From: Lasioglossum baleicum
Lineage: Eukaryota; Arthropoda; Insecta; Hymenoptera; Halictidae
Reading direction: 5' to 3'
Length of the DNA: 64,000 bases
Assembly (NCBI RefSeq): GCF_051020765.1
Contig: NC_134933.1
Span: 8,157,461-8,221,460, forward strand
Below, in pieces: positions 23,657 to 35,531 of this stretch (the first letter of the stretch is position 1; every line of letters starts with the position of its first letter). The position numbers and the translations under genes were made by a program. The notes beneath the pieces were generated by a model, which was not told where the DNA came from, ran no database searches, and saw only the letters and a program-made list of their open reading frames with translations.

Positions 23657-26600
23657 CGAGTTCGAGAGTACCTACACGATACTCGTAGAAAAATCGTAGC
23701 GCGCAACATTCGAAGCTAGCTTTCCGAGGGAACTCGATTTCAAAAATCCTTGGGCACGCGTTGTATCGCGTCTGCGCACTACCGACCACTTTCCCTTCTC
23801 CGAAGAACCGATGCAGGTGTGCTGGAAGGATCTTCGGCCTCGATTTCCTCGCGAGCCGAAGGTCGGTGAAAGAACCGACACCGAACACTTCCCATCGATT
23901 TTCGAGGAAGGAATCAGAACATGCCCGTTTACCTAGCAGTTAAAGCCCTATACGTCGAGCATCTTAAACTTTCTCGGGACCAGCAGAGTTCAACGAGAGG
24001 GGCCACCGCCGCGCCGTAACAAAGTTTCTACTCCTGCGAATAAACCGGTCCGAATCCGAGCGATCTTTACGATCGGTGTTAAAGAGAGAAGGTAGAAAGT
24101 TCGATTGCTCGGAAAGCGGCAGCTCTCCGTTCACGGTTTTACGTCCCGCGAAAATCTATTAACCGTTTACGCGAGGAGACGAGCTCCGGGCGCGCGATCC
24201 AAGGAGACCGATAACCTCTCGCCGACCCACTAAAAACTCGGCCGTATCATCAGGTTCCCCGTTGAAACTGGGGAACCGTGATTCGAGAAAAACGGTCTCC
24301 CGGTAATGCGGCCGTACGAAGCGGGAGACTCGAAATAAATACGATTCCGGTGAATAGAGTACCGCCGGGGCGGGCGAAAAAGAGGGAAGAAGAGAAGAGA
24401 AGAGTGGAGAAGAGAGAGAGAAAAAGGGGGTGAGCACATATTTGAAACGTGGCCGCGCGTGGGCTCGCGTTAATTAACGCGAGCGAGTTGAGCGGAGCGG
24501 AGTGCCGGGTTTGAGAAGCCGGCTGCAACCACGCGGCACCGCGAGGCTCAAACAAGCCGAGGCTCTAAGGCTTTAAGCGAGGAGAAAATCGGCGGCCTCT
24601 GAGAGGCAAAGGAGAGCGACGCGGCGCGGCACCATTATCAAAAGCGTCCCTCTCCGAATCCGCTGAATATCCGGCCTCCTCGCGATATCCTCTCGCCTTT
24701 GATCTCCGACGCGCGACGACCGACAAACGGAGGGTTCGCGGGTTGCCGGTTTGCCGGTTACCGAGCGAAGCCCCGTTTTAATCGTTTCACACCGGTGCGG
24801 TCCCGGGACGTACACAAAACGCCCCTAACGAACAGAAAGGGTGGGAAACACCGTCGCACCACCAGAGTGAAAGCTCTCGAGCCATCACGCGCCGGCACGC
24901 TGGTTCGGCCGACGATGCTTCGAGCGCGATCCATCGCGATCGAACGGCTCTATGGGAAAGGAGGACACCGGGGACACGTCCCACGGTAATAGCTTCCTCC
25001 CCCGAGTCCCGGTTTTCTTTCCTCTCCGGCGTCGCTTTTTATAATTAATCGATAACCGGTCGATCGGCGCGATCCAGTTTCAATCTAGAGGTCCTCGACG
25101 AGGTCGGCCGGAGTCTTCGTTGAGAATCGAAGGACCCGGCGAGAGAAGCCTTGCTCGCTCGTGGTCGCTGCGAGGGCACTGATATTATAAACGGACACGG
25201 GCCTGCAGAATTCGCCGATGGTGACGGCGATGGCGAACGTGCGTCCGGTCGCGTGACAACCACAGGACCGCGTCCGAGGAACACGGGAGAAAAGAAGAAG
25301 ATTCATCTCGATCCCGCGAGAACGCGACGGGGCCCGCCGGAGGACGCCGTTGCTTCTCCGACCTACGCGAGAAAGCACGCGCGCGTAACAGTGGACCAGG
25401 CCGGCAGCACGATCGTAGAATCGAAAATCGGCCCGGCGATTATCTCGAGAATGATAGTGAATCTCGCGTACCTGAGATCGTTGGATCGGTGGTGCAGGGC
25501 GCGGCGGCATGGTCCCGTCGCAACACAGCGCCGTTCGACGAGCACTGAGCAGCTATTCTGCGCCAACGGGGTTGCGTCGACGTCGAAAAGACGTGAACGG
25601 TCGCCCCGCGCCCCTCGACACCCCCGTCTCTCTCACCCCCAGCAGAGTCGAGACTAGCCACGCCGCGCCGCGCCGCCGTCCCACCACCCCCCACGGTATA
25701 CTACCGACGCCACTCTTCAGGGTACTCTCACACGTATCTCACCCGGTGGCCGTCCTTCTTCCGCTTGCGCGCCAACTGCATCCCTCTCGCGCACCTCTCG
25801 AAAATCCTCGGTCTCTCTCGTTCCCACCGGCTGTCTCCGGCGCTGTTACCGTTCCTCGAGGCTGCCATCCCTGTGGCACATGCGCGAATCCCCCCTGTCC
25901 AACAAAACTCTCCTCGTAGAGCTGCCAGAATTGGGAAAAACGGGCCGAGGGAAAAGGAGGAAGAGGCCACCAGAGGGGGCACTGGAACGGGCACGATGTG
26001 TTTTCGAGAAAACGTATGTTACCCCACTCTACCACAAACCCCCTTTCGACCTATCTACCCCCATCCTACCTTCGTCTCGTCTCACTCTTCCCCTCTTTCT
26101 CCCGCTCGCTTTGTTTTGTTTTCTTCGTTCGTATTTACTGTCTAGCTGTTACGGCGATTGTTTAGGAAAGGTACGCCGCGACAATATCGAAGACCTTGAA
26201 GCCTGATGTAAACGTCAACGGCCGGGATAACTTCGCTTGGATACCGTACTCACTCGGTTTTGAATCAACCCTCCAAACGCCCCGTACACGCTTCGAAACT
26301 TACCCTACTCCTACACGAGGTCTCTCAAATATCAGTATCGTAAGTATTAGACCGTGGATCTTTTTATGAAAACGTCTACTCTTCTGGATTATTTCATAAA
26401 ACCCCAGGAACATGCTCAACGTTTTCGACGTACCACTTTTCCGCAAAATCATCCCCTTCCTCGCATGTACGTACTCTCGCATCAAAAACATCCACGGTAT
26501 TTCGCTGTCTCACCCCATGGACCTAACCCTTCTAACGGCACACCAAAGTATACAAACAAGCTTAAAGCTCAAGCCTCCGTGAACCAGGTGGGGTTGAATT

Positions 26601-26675
26601 AACCCGAGCGGGTTTAAAACTGCTATTTTCGAATACACGGATATGACGTTTGTCGCCGGGGTTACCGATCATCGG
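23657..26675. other. CpG-rich block without a recognised gene
   Basis: This is among the most GC-rich parts of the window, especially 24.1-26.1 kb, with a purine tract at 24381-24427. Long frames overlap on both strands (25151-25657, 25509-25919, 25085-25510, 25739-26035). Their products are Arg/Pro/Ser-rich and mutually antisense, as expected when stop codons are rare. A CpG-rich promoter or 5' UTR is possible, but no start, splice or family signal supports one. Confidence 0.4.
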
Positions 26676-26830
26676 ACTGCGGATGTTTATGCAATTTTCA
26701 ATTTTTACGGACAATTTTGGGAAAGTGGAATGAAGCAAAATGTTATTTTTAGTGGGAACGGTCTTTGTAGATGCGAAACAAATAAAATTTATCTTACTAG
26801 ATTCTGTTGAATTTTATGTCCTAGTAAATT
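26676..26830 (+). mobile_element. hAT-like MITE fragment
   Basis: GGACTGCGGATGTTTATGCA at 26676 matches the left terminus of the hAT-like MITE family. The element's right terminus was not found, so the right limit is approximate. Confidence 0.4.
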
Positions 26831-26839
26831 TTCATAGCC

Positions 26840-28035
26840 CCACACATAATTTTTATTGATGTTGTGTGGAAAACTATGGTTTTAGGTTGACAGATAATCT
26901 CCTAAAATTTTAATTCGCTAACCCTTTGGTATAAGGATGATACGAGGGCAAATACCCTTAACTGTATCATTTTTTTTCTCGGTTGTTAATTAACATATCC
27001 AGATAAAAAATTTACGAAAATACTCGAACTTACCTCCTTTATATCATATATTTTTTTCACAATTGTGATGAAATTATCAAGGGCAGAAAAAATAATTTAA
27101 TTCTTTAGGGGTGGGAATTGCAAGCAACCCTTCGAGTGACCACTTCCAAAAAATGCAAGAGAGAGAGAGAGAACAATGTTCTGTTACCTATCTAATATTA
27201 TTACTTCAAAAACATTCAAGAACAATCAAAAATTCAAGTTCATTCAAATTCTGTTACCTATCTAATAATATTAGATCTAATATTATAATATAGGGTGTCT
27301 TAGCCAAAGCAGGCCACCTAAATATCTCCTTTATTTTTAATGACACGAAAAATATTTATGGCATAATTTAAATGGTATCGAAGGAGGAATATCAAAGAAG
27401 AACAATTTTTTTTGTCCGGTTACTTTTTCATATTTTTGTTCAAGGTCATCGGTATTTTTTCGTCGGGAAAAATTGTTTTTGTTATTCTATCTTGTAGCTG
27501 CTGAGAAAATACATTTGAATGTGCTTAAGTCATTACCTTCAGGTGACCTTGAGTCCAAAAAGATGTGATAAAATTGTAGGACATTATTTAAAATTGAGGT
27601 GAAATTTTAAATTAAAATATAAATTAGTAAATTTATTATAAAATTTTGTATAAAATAATATCTAATATTATTAGATGGGTAACAGAACATTGTTCTTGAA
27701 TTTTTTGAATTAAATGATTTTTTCCTACCCTTAATAATTTGATCACAATTGTGAAAAAATATATGATATGAAGGAGGTAAGTTCGAGTATTTTCGTTTCA
27801 TTTTTATCTGAATATATTAATTAACAACTGAGAAAAAAATGATAGAATTAAGGGTACATATTTGCCCTCATATCATCCTTATATGAAGGAGTTTTTTTAT
27901 TTAATACGAAGGGTTAGCGACTTAAAATTTTAAGGGGTTATCTTTCAACCTAAAATCATTGTTTTCCACATAATATAAATAAAAATTGTGGATGGAGCCA
28001 CTTATCCTCATGCTTATCCTCCTAGACCCAATTTT
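26840..28035. mobile_element. Foldback DNA transposon, copy 2
   Basis: The arms (about 26840-27170 and 27660-28035) match those of the element at 349-1440, for example TAAGGATGATA(C/T)GAGGG, CTCGAACTTACCTCC and their complements. This copy keeps the block GGGGTGGGAATTGCAAGCAA in its left arm, while copy 1 keeps it in the right arm, which shows it belonged to both arms originally. The outermost termini have decayed. Another repeat (27290-27600) is inserted in the loop. Confidence 0.75.
27290..27600 (+). mobile_element. AGGGTGTCT-type repeat, copy 1
   Basis: TAGGGTGTCTTAGCCAAAGC begins a segment closely similar to 44450-44740, including GGCCACCTAAATATCTCC, TGGTATCGAAGGAGGAATATC and AAGGTCATCG. 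It is nested in the loop of the foldback element. The superfamily was not determined. Confidence 0.6.
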
Positions 28036-28137
28036 TCACAAGCCATAAATGCATGAAGATGCAGAATTGTAAAATTAATTCAGTAAAATTAACCGCACTG
28101 GGTTCAGGGTCATTCTCAGGTTCAAGCTGGATTCCGC

Positions 28138-28369
28138 TAGCCAAGAATAACATGTGTGGAATGATCCGGAGTGCGCGACTCGCAAGTAATGCGGAAAGCG
28201 GGACGGCGAGTCGCAGAAGCCTAAAGAAGTCTAAAGGGAGAGCAGGGGTCCCTTGAGGGTTCCTGGGTGGTGGGGTTTTTTATTGGATAGTGCGCAAGCG
28301 AGCCCCGACCGTCATCATTATGGGGAAGCTAGTGCGTAAATGCATTTTTCCCCACCGTCCGAAAAAAAA
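28138..28369 (+). mobile_element. Poly(A)-tailed retroposed insert with 19-bp target duplication
   Basis: GGTTCAAGCTGGATTCCGC at 28119-28137 is repeated with one mismatch at 28370-28388. The intervening 232 bp ends in eight A residues. This is the signature of target-primed reverse transcription: the insert is the 3' end of a non-LTR element or a SINE. Its body contains GGGTTCCTGGGTGGTGGGG and an AATGCATTTTTCCCC block. I do not recognise the parent, and it is not similar to the LINE at 51034. Confidence 0.7.
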
Positions 28370-28388
28370 GGTTCAAGCTGAATTCCGC

Positions 28389-28948
28389 CGTTGCGTCCGC
28401 AGCCCGTTTCACCTGTGGCACCATTCGATTCCCGAGCGAAGCGTTCGCAGACCCTAAATAGTCGATTAGAGTTGTTCCTCGGAGAGCGGTGCGACGCGGT
28501 GCCGCTCACGAGCACAATTCCGCTATAGCGAAACCGATTCCGTGGATCGTTCCCGTCGAAAGCTCCGACCGGCCGCAGAAATCGAATAAAAGTTTTACGT
28601 TCGCGGGTGGACACACAGAATTTGGCTGGTCGAATTGGTCAAAGTTACACCGCACGACTGGTGTAAAACTCCCATCGGAGGAACTTTTACGGCTGGCGTG
28701 GTCCGGTTCGAGCAGCTGAAAGGCGGTAAAAAAATTGATTCGCGAGAACGGCGACCCCGGAACGCGACGCTGCTGCTCTGATTTCTATTGTGGCCTGTAT
28801 TAATCAATCGTCCCTTCCAGGCCATCGTCGCTCTCCAACATCCCCTGCCGTAAATCATCCGCGACGCGATCTTGGTGACCACCAAGGCAGTGAACGTGTT
28901 GACTTTACCAAATCCAACAACTGCCCTGAATGCGTTAGTAACACTGCA
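28389..28948. other. Unassigned CpG-rich DNA
   Basis: Opposed frames (28318-28614 and 28489-28719) are unrecognised. No gene is called. Confidence 0.35.
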
Positions 28949-30845
28949 CACAGCGGTGTCGAACGCAAATCTAGCTGGATAGAAATCAAAAATCACATTT
29001 TCGCAGAAGAGCGCGAAACATGTTGGGACTTCTTTCGAATGACACGGTTGGTTAATGATCATTTACTCGAAGAAGTGTTGTAAAATGCTTCTAAAGCAGG
29101 TAGAAAATGAGCTTTTGCGGGTGTCAAAACATAGCACGCGCCAGTCGTGTCTCAAGCGTTTCCGAATGAACCTTGCCTTCGATTTTTTACGTGCCTATTT
29201 TACTTTGTTGGATATGGATAATTCTAAGAAAGGTATGTACTTATATGATTCACAGATAAACCAATAATATCTACGTAAATAATTGAGTTCTGTATCATTA
29301 TTTGTAAAGTATTATATTTTCTGTCTTAGCAAGTTGCTTTACCTGCAGGTAGAGTTACAAAAAAAGTATCATACTTTCACTCTCAAATCGTAGATTAAAT
29401 ATGGTAGAACCATCATCGTACAAAAAATTATCGCCGGCTTTTATCAACCCCCTTTGTTCTTTACATTTTAGTGGCGCCTGCTGAAATTTCTTGCGCGGAG
29501 CTATTCCATGTTTGACGCATGTGAGGTGAACGTTGCTAAAAGAAGTGCTTGTGTATATAATTATCTAGTGCACTATTTTAATTTAAAAGACAGTAGTGCT
29601 GATGAGGAGTGTATGAAAAAGTGTGTGATAGGGCACACATTCAAAAAACATGATAAACACCTAATTAAGTTCATTTATACAACTGCTGTTAGGGAAATAC
29701 TGCACTTGGTGCCGTCTATACTTGTAGGGCCGCTCTTTTGAGCCCTCCCCAAGGGTGGGGGTGACTGTGTCTCTTGTGTTTTCCACAAATACTTACTTGC
29801 TACCAGAACCTTCAGCACTGCGACTTTACGATACGATTTATTGGACCTGGGAGGCTAAGTTGAATGCATTGGTTGAGAAACCTTCTAATTGTGCTAATAT
29901 GTGCCACATGTTGGCTGCAGACCAGTCTATTAAAAAAATGGCAATGGATCGATGCTAAGAAATATATAGCTTGTCTGAACAAAACTTGAATAACTTCCCG
30001 TATTGACGGTCAAAGACACAATCTAAGTGGGAAGGATCGTTAGAGCACGTCAAAACAGGCAGCTACTGGGAGAGCCAAGTGCCAACGTCGCCTGGTGGGA
30101 GGGAGAGGTACCTAAATGTTCGCGCTGTGCCTCTCAGATCGGTTGCGCCCGACGGAAGGTTAAAGAACAGGTGGCAGAAAAGTTACTGCGGTGTAACTAA
30201 ATTTCTAAACAAAAATTAACAGAGGTTGGTCGGTAAAGTGCAGTTTCCAAATAAAAGTATACAAATAGTCGATGCAAAATCTTTTGGTAGGGGACGTCCA
30301 ATGAAACAATTTGATGAATGTTCTGACAAGAGCAAGAAATGAAGGATCCATACATTTGTGAAGGATATTAGCAGCGAAGAACTAACATTTGCAGCTGAAA
30401 CTACATAATATAATACTTAAACAAATACAAAATGATATTATATGTGATTTGAAAACGTTGCGGGGTCATTAAACATTATAAATAATTTTTGCCAGCTAAA
30501 TCAATGAAAAGGTTCGGTTCGGAAGCTTTTCGGTGCAAATGCCCAATTGTCACCACGATGTTTTGAACATTTTGGATAATCTCGCAAGAACATGTTTCCA
30601 ACAAAAGTTAATCGATATACATACAATCATCTATAAATCCCAATAAAAAAATTTCACAAAACTTCTGTTTTTTAATAAAAAAATATGATCATGTTAATTT
30701 TTTAAATGTCACTAAGTATTTTTTATTACATATTGTTGCAGCTGATGTCAAGACGAATCCAATGACCTGCTTAACTACGGCCTTAAGTCTTCAAATAATG
30801 CTAGAATAATTTTGTCCAGCTAGATTCGCGATCGGCACCACTGTG
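28949..30845. mobile_element. Transib-like DNA transposon, degenerate long copy
   Basis: The right end (minus strand from 30845) reads CACAGTG, a 23-nt spacer, then ACAAAATTA. The left end reads CACAGCG (one heptamer change), 23 nt, then ATAGAAATC. Both spacers contain AATCTAGCTGG. The inner flanks match the two halves of the 265-bp MITE at 48330-48594 in reverse orientation, so this 1.9-kb copy is closer to the parent. The interior holds broken open frames (29055-29267, 29508-29741, 29755-29958). The flanks CTGCA and CGTTG do not match, so a target duplication is not preserved. Confidence 0.7.
29055..29958 (+). pseudogene. Broken open frames, possible transposase remnant
   Basis: Three short plus-strand frames (29055-29267, 29508-29741, 29755-29958) lie between the two Transib-like ends, in different registers and separated by stops. 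The 29508 frame has normal complexity, with basic and Cys residues and a Lys-rich middle. I cannot align any of them to a transposase by eye. The call rests on position only. Confidence 0.3.
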
Positions 30846-32349
30846 CGTTGTAGCCAGTTCGGCTGCCAACGATGCCGATTCAGGGTCAGCCGAGCTCGAA
30901 TTCGGCAGACTTTGAACGGCGGGAACGTCCGAGCGGCAATTTCCTCGTTTTATCGACGAATCCCCGCCCGCTAATCTCACTCTTGCCGAAAATACACGCG
31001 CGATAAGCGTCGTTTCTTCGTATTCTCGCGGCAATAATCGTCCCGATTCGAGACGCGGTCGGTACTCGGTCCGATAACGCCTAACCGAGCGCCGGGAAAT
31101 ATAATCGATAAGGTGTGTATCCAACCGGGCAATAAAGGTGAGAGATAGAGAAGAGGAATAGAAGGAAAACGCGTAACATTCCCCGGCAATTTAGTCTGTT
31201 GCAATTGCTGTAAAGAATTTTGAACAAAGAACCATCGATTGCGTCGAGATCGAAAATATTTTCGGGAGAGTCGACACCGCGGTCGACTACATCGGGAAAT
31301 GTAGAGGGGGAGGGGAGCGTGAAACAAGGATGCTGGAAAGGAGAGGGAAGATCCGGGGCGTTCGTTTCCCTTTATCGGGTCGGGTGATTATGCTGCCGGA
31401 AGTATTGTTCTCCGGGACGGTTTCGCTGTTCTTTTCGGTAATAATTATTACATTGTGACGCGGCGCGGCATAGCGGTTGCGCGAATTAAAGGCGCGGCGA
31501 GCTAGCGAGCGAGCACGGGGAGGAATAAAGTGCTCGGCTGGAGCGGAAAATGAAAAGGTTTTGCTCCGGGAGAACGCTGGGCTCGGCCGAGCCTCCTTTT
31601 TCGCCCCGTAATCACTCGACGTGCCCTTTGTGTTCCGCGAGGTCGTCTAACCAGACGCGGTTCCGGGCTCTCTTCTTGGCGAGCACCGCAAACAATACGG
31701 ATCAAGATAGAATTTACCGGGAGCGAAGGTGCGCGCACTTCTCTCTCAGCGAGAGAAGATTTTCCTCTCTGTCTCTTCTTCCACTTCTTCTCTCTCCTCG
31801 TCTGCCTGTGGGATACACCGAGAGCCAAGGATCGGAGTCGCACGGCGTTCTTCTCTCCTGCTGCTCCCATTCGCGATCATCTCCGCCGAGTCGTGTTTCG
31901 CGTTTCGCGAGTCGACAACCGGAGTGAACGGAATCAGCGCGCCGATCCTCGCCTATCAACGGCCGACGTTTCCTTAATTTTAAGTGATTCGAACGGCGGA
32001 AGGCGGACGGAATAACAAACGACCCCCCCGGGCAACTTTAAATGGCTTTCGAAAGTTTTTTCGCCCGCTACGCCCGGAATTACTGTGCTTTAAATGTCAG
32101 CCAGCCCCGCGGGCGCCTCTTCTCTTGCCCGCTCGTGCTAGATTGATCGCTTTTTGAAGCCGATGGCGGACATTGAAATGAAATAGCCGACGCTCTCCAA
32201 GCGAAAATCAACACCGAGACACGCGCGTCCCAGTCGCCGAGTTAAGGGAATTTTTGTTAAATACCCGGCGCGACTTTTTATCGCTGTTGTCGCATTATTT
32301 GCAACCTTTCAAACTGGATGTTGTGGCCGATAAAAATAATACGGAAACG
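30846..32349. other. CpG-rich DNA, no gene recognised
   Basis: CpG-rich with frames on both strands (30801-31327 and 31502-31977) that are antisense shadows of each other. The translation is Arg/Ser-rich with no known motif. A regulatory role is possible but unsupported. Confidence 0.35.
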
Positions 32350-32550
32350 TTTTTTCCTCCTTTTTACCACGCTTATATTAGCATGCCGAGTTGTCGTTGT
32401 GTTGTTGTACGCGTTAAATCGTGTAATCGAATTTTAAACCACTTCCCGATTAGCTAGAGACTTGAAACTTTAAACATAGCTCAGGACTGGATGACAATGC
32501 AATATTAAAAAACAAATTTAAAAAAAACAATCGTGCGTTCAGGAGAGAAA
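32350..32550. repeat. Dispersed repeat fragment (CCACGCTTATATTAGC family)
   Basis: ACCACGCTTATATTAGC, AAACCACTTCCCGAT, ACTTGAAACTTTAAAC and GATGACAATGCAATATTAAA occur in this order. The same blocks occur inverted at 57055-57235 and partly at 34775-34890 and 8068-8185. The family has no recognised ends here. Confidence 0.6.
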
Positions 32551-32869
32551 AAATGTTAATATTAACCGTCACACCTTGTCGCACGGTGCTCGGTGGTATG
32601 TCATCGCGTTCAGCGATCCCCACTCCGCGCGCCAGCGCTCCCTACTCCACTACGCGTTACCACTCCGACTCATCCCCACTCCACAGACCCATTTCGCACC
32701 GAACGTGCTTAGTCAGTGTGGTGTTCCGTTCATTCAGTTACATTTCGGACAATTTCGGACTCCATCTCTCGGAGTTATCCCCACATTCTATCTCGCGTAT
32801 TTCTATCTTACTATTTCATACCAGTATTACTATATCTTGCGTTCCATTTAAAAAAGACTAAAAAGTAGA

Positions 32870-33120
32870 AAATTAAAAAATATACAGAAAAACTTTTTAA
32901 AAGCCACGCTGATATTAAAATGCACTAAAAAGGAGAAAATAATGTTTTTAGACATTAGTGACTATAAATAAAAAAGCGTCGAACGCCCACGAAGATTACG
33001 TCAATATAGTTTAGCGCTCCACGCTTTTATATATAGTCACTAATGTCTAAAAAAATTATTTTCTCCTTTCTAGTGCATTTTCATATAAGCGTGGTTTTTA
33101 AGAAGTTTTTTTTATATATT
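32870..33120. mobile_element. Hairpin MITE
   Basis: The arms about 32885-32975 and 33030-33115 are inverted copies, sharing GACATTAGTGACTATA and TTATTTTCTCCTTT with complements, centred near 33000. It lies next to the dispersed repeat above, and both contain the (G)CCACGCT(T/G)ATAT block, so they may be parts of one element. Confidence 0.65.
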
Positions 33121-33940
33121 TTTTTGTCCTCAGTGCCTGCCCATGATACGATTTGTCACGCATCGCGGATTTAGAATGATACAGGATATTGTCCGAACAA
33201 AGAGAAAAAATCGGCAAACATCGGGAAATTTCCGTTCATTTCTGATCGCCGCCGTTGAATACAATCGAACGAATAATAAAACTTGAGTTAGTAGAATGGG
33301 TAGGTCATGAACAGACGCGTCGTCCCATTCGAGCTCGATTTTCGCAAAAACGTGCCCCCGAATATAGAAATATTATCCATTCTATGATTTCGGAATATCC
33401 CTCTATATAATGTATGTAATTTCATTGATTCCGATTAAGTGACCTCATTGTTCTAACTGCTGTTCAATGATATTTGCGCTGTGCATTGTTGAGCGTAATA
33501 AAGTGTGCACTAATTGAAAGCTCGACTTCGAAATAATAATAACCACAATCTGTGGAACGTATATTTCTATCTTTATGTACGATATACATTGAGAATCGAG
33601 TCTTCCTCGCAGTAATTCATTAATCTAAATAAATAAATAAATAATTTTAAATATTGTTGATAGGTGTGTGAAATTGGTTTGCCGAAGGTTGAATTTGATT
33701 TGCTAAATTATGAAATTTTGATTTGCATCAGGACGAATTTGACTTGCAAAAGGCTGAATTTCGAGCGCAAAACTCTCTGCAAAATTCTCTGTTCGAGAAA
33801 CAGGTTTTGTATACGAAATTTCAACGAATATTCTCGCATTTTCCGTCTACAAACGTACGGAATTTGTTTACAATTTTCAGCATCGCAGAACGAACTTTAA
33901 AGAAAGATTCGAAGAAAGTCTTTGTTTGATGCAAAAATTA
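33121..33940. other. Unassigned AT-rich DNA
   Basis: A TAAA-type microsatellite lies near 33628-33645. The block around 33292-33330 resembles the centre of the foldback element at 22554-23245. No gene is called. Confidence 0.35.
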
Positions 33941-34770
33941 TACAGTAAAACATTTTTATGATCGCACCAAAGAACCTGACATTTTTTCGCAATTGGAAGA
34001 ATTGATTTACCAAATGACATGCGAAAAAGATTTTGAAAAAATTGCAATTGCTAAGAATTGCATGAGAAAGTAAAAGAGCCATTTTAATAACACCATTTAT
34101 AACTTTTTTACTAGAGCCCATAATGGGAAATTTAAAATATACGTTTCGTAGATCCATGTATGTTGATCATTACACATGCTGAAAATTTCATCGAAATCGG
34201 TTGACGCTGAAAACAACGCCACGCATCGAAAGATGTAAGAATCCGTGGATTTTATGCAGAAACTGACCCAAAGTCGCGAGGAACATTTAACCACTTGTAG
34301 CTCTTGGATATGTCAATCGATTTCGATGAAATTTTCAGCATGTGTATAGCTAACACAGAGATCTACAAAACATATTTTAAATTTACATTACATGCCCAAA
34401 CAAAAATGTTTTAAAAAATGATGTAAAGCAAAAACTGACTAGAAGTCGCGAAAAACAGTTAACCACTTGTAGCTCTTGGATATGACAATCGATTTCGATG
34501 AAATTTTCAGCATGTATATAACTAACACAGATCTACAAAACATATATTTTAAATTTTTATTAAAAGCCCAAATAAAAAAGTTTTAAAAAATGCTTTTGTC
34601 ATTTTTTCATGCAACCTTGTAAATTGCAATTTTTTGAAAATCTTTCTTGCAGATCATTTATCAAACCAGTGCTTCTAATTGCTTACAAAACATCAGGTCG
34701 TTTGTATAGTACAATTGTAAAAAAATTATGCTGTCTTAAAGTGCATTCAAATACTTTCGTGTTCACTGTA
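33941..34770. mobile_element. Tc1/mariner-like foldback element
   Basis: It starts TACAGTAAAACA and ends TTCACTGTA. Inverted arms include 33990-34075 against 34600-34690, with TTGCAATTTTTTGAAAATC and its partner. Two internal direct repeats of about 173 bp contain CACTTGTAGCTCTTGGATATG at 34290 and 34463. Sequence and layout resemble the element at 39773-40302. No transposase frame is present. Confidence 0.6.
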
Positions 34771-34774
34771 TTCC

Positions 34775-34890
34775 CAAAAAAAGTTCCGAGCTATGTTTAA
34801 AGTTTCAAGTCTCTAGCTCATCGGGAAGTGATTTAAAATTGGATTACAAGATTTGATGCATAGAACGACAACGACAACTCTGCAAGCTAA
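34775..34890. repeat. Dispersed repeat fragment (GAGCTATGTTTAAAG)
   Basis: GAGCTATGTTTAAAGTTTCA, GCTCATCGGGAAGTG and GCAAGCTAATATAAGTG occur in the same order as at 57100-57235 and inverted at 32350-32550. Confidence 0.65.
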
Positions 34891-35012
34891 TATAAGTGAG
34901 GAATTATAAAAAGAAAAAAAAATCGCCTACACGGAAAGTGGTGTCGATTGATCATGTATGCGTGCCTTTTCCTTTTTTCCGCGGACGCTTCTTTCGCGGT
35001 TGCGGCGCGGCG

Positions 35013-35526
35013 CACAGTGGGACCTTTCGTCCAAATCGGAGACAAAATCAAAGAACTTTCGATAGAAATGAGGTAGAGCGATGACATTTTTTTTTAAAAT
35101 TAAAGCAGAAACTTTGCAGAATATGGGAAAAATAGGGAAATTATGGTAAGAACGTTTTTTAACGTTGAGAAAATTCGTTAAACTTGCACAATTTCAAGAA
35201 ACTTGTGTTTTTTTCAATACCACGCGCGGAAAAAATTTTTTTTGAACATGCTGTACTTCATTTCCCGTAGATTTTTTCACGCTGAATTCAAATCTGGTCT
35301 CAAAATTTGTCCACGACCTCAGGATATTGCAAAATCGATTTCTTGAAATTCTACATGTTTAACGAATTTTCTCAAGGTTCAAAAACGTTCGTACCATAAT
35401 CTTCCTATCTTTTTCCATATCCTATAAAGTTTCAGCTTTAATTTTAAAAAAATTTCATCGCTCTACCTCATTTCTATCGAAAGTTCTTTGATTTTGTCTC
35501 CGATTTGGACGAAAGGTCCCACTGTG
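35013..35526. mobile_element. Transib-like MITE with perfect CGGCG target duplication
   Basis: Both termini read CACAGTG, a 22-nt spacer, then ACAAAATCA (left blocks 35013-35019 and 35042-35050). CGGCG directly abuts both ends (35008-35012 and 35527-35531), a perfect 5-bp GC-rich target duplication. The terminal inverted repeat is essentially identical for about 75 bp and continues imperfectly for about 200 bp, so the 514-bp element folds back on itself. A piece of the same family without ends lies at 44746-44990, and a solo end lies at 16909. No coding capacity. Confidence 0.85.
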
Positions 35527-35531
35527 CGGCG

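Noticed and set aside
25085..26206. Overlapping 100-168 codon frames on both strands
   Set aside because: High GC lowers stop frequency. The products are Pro/Arg/Ser-rich, mutually antisense and without family signatures.
28790..29083. 97-codon frame sharing a peptide with a minus-strand frame at 48430-48639
   Set aside because: The shared peptide is simply the translated terminal region of two Transib-like elements. The frame crosses the element boundary.
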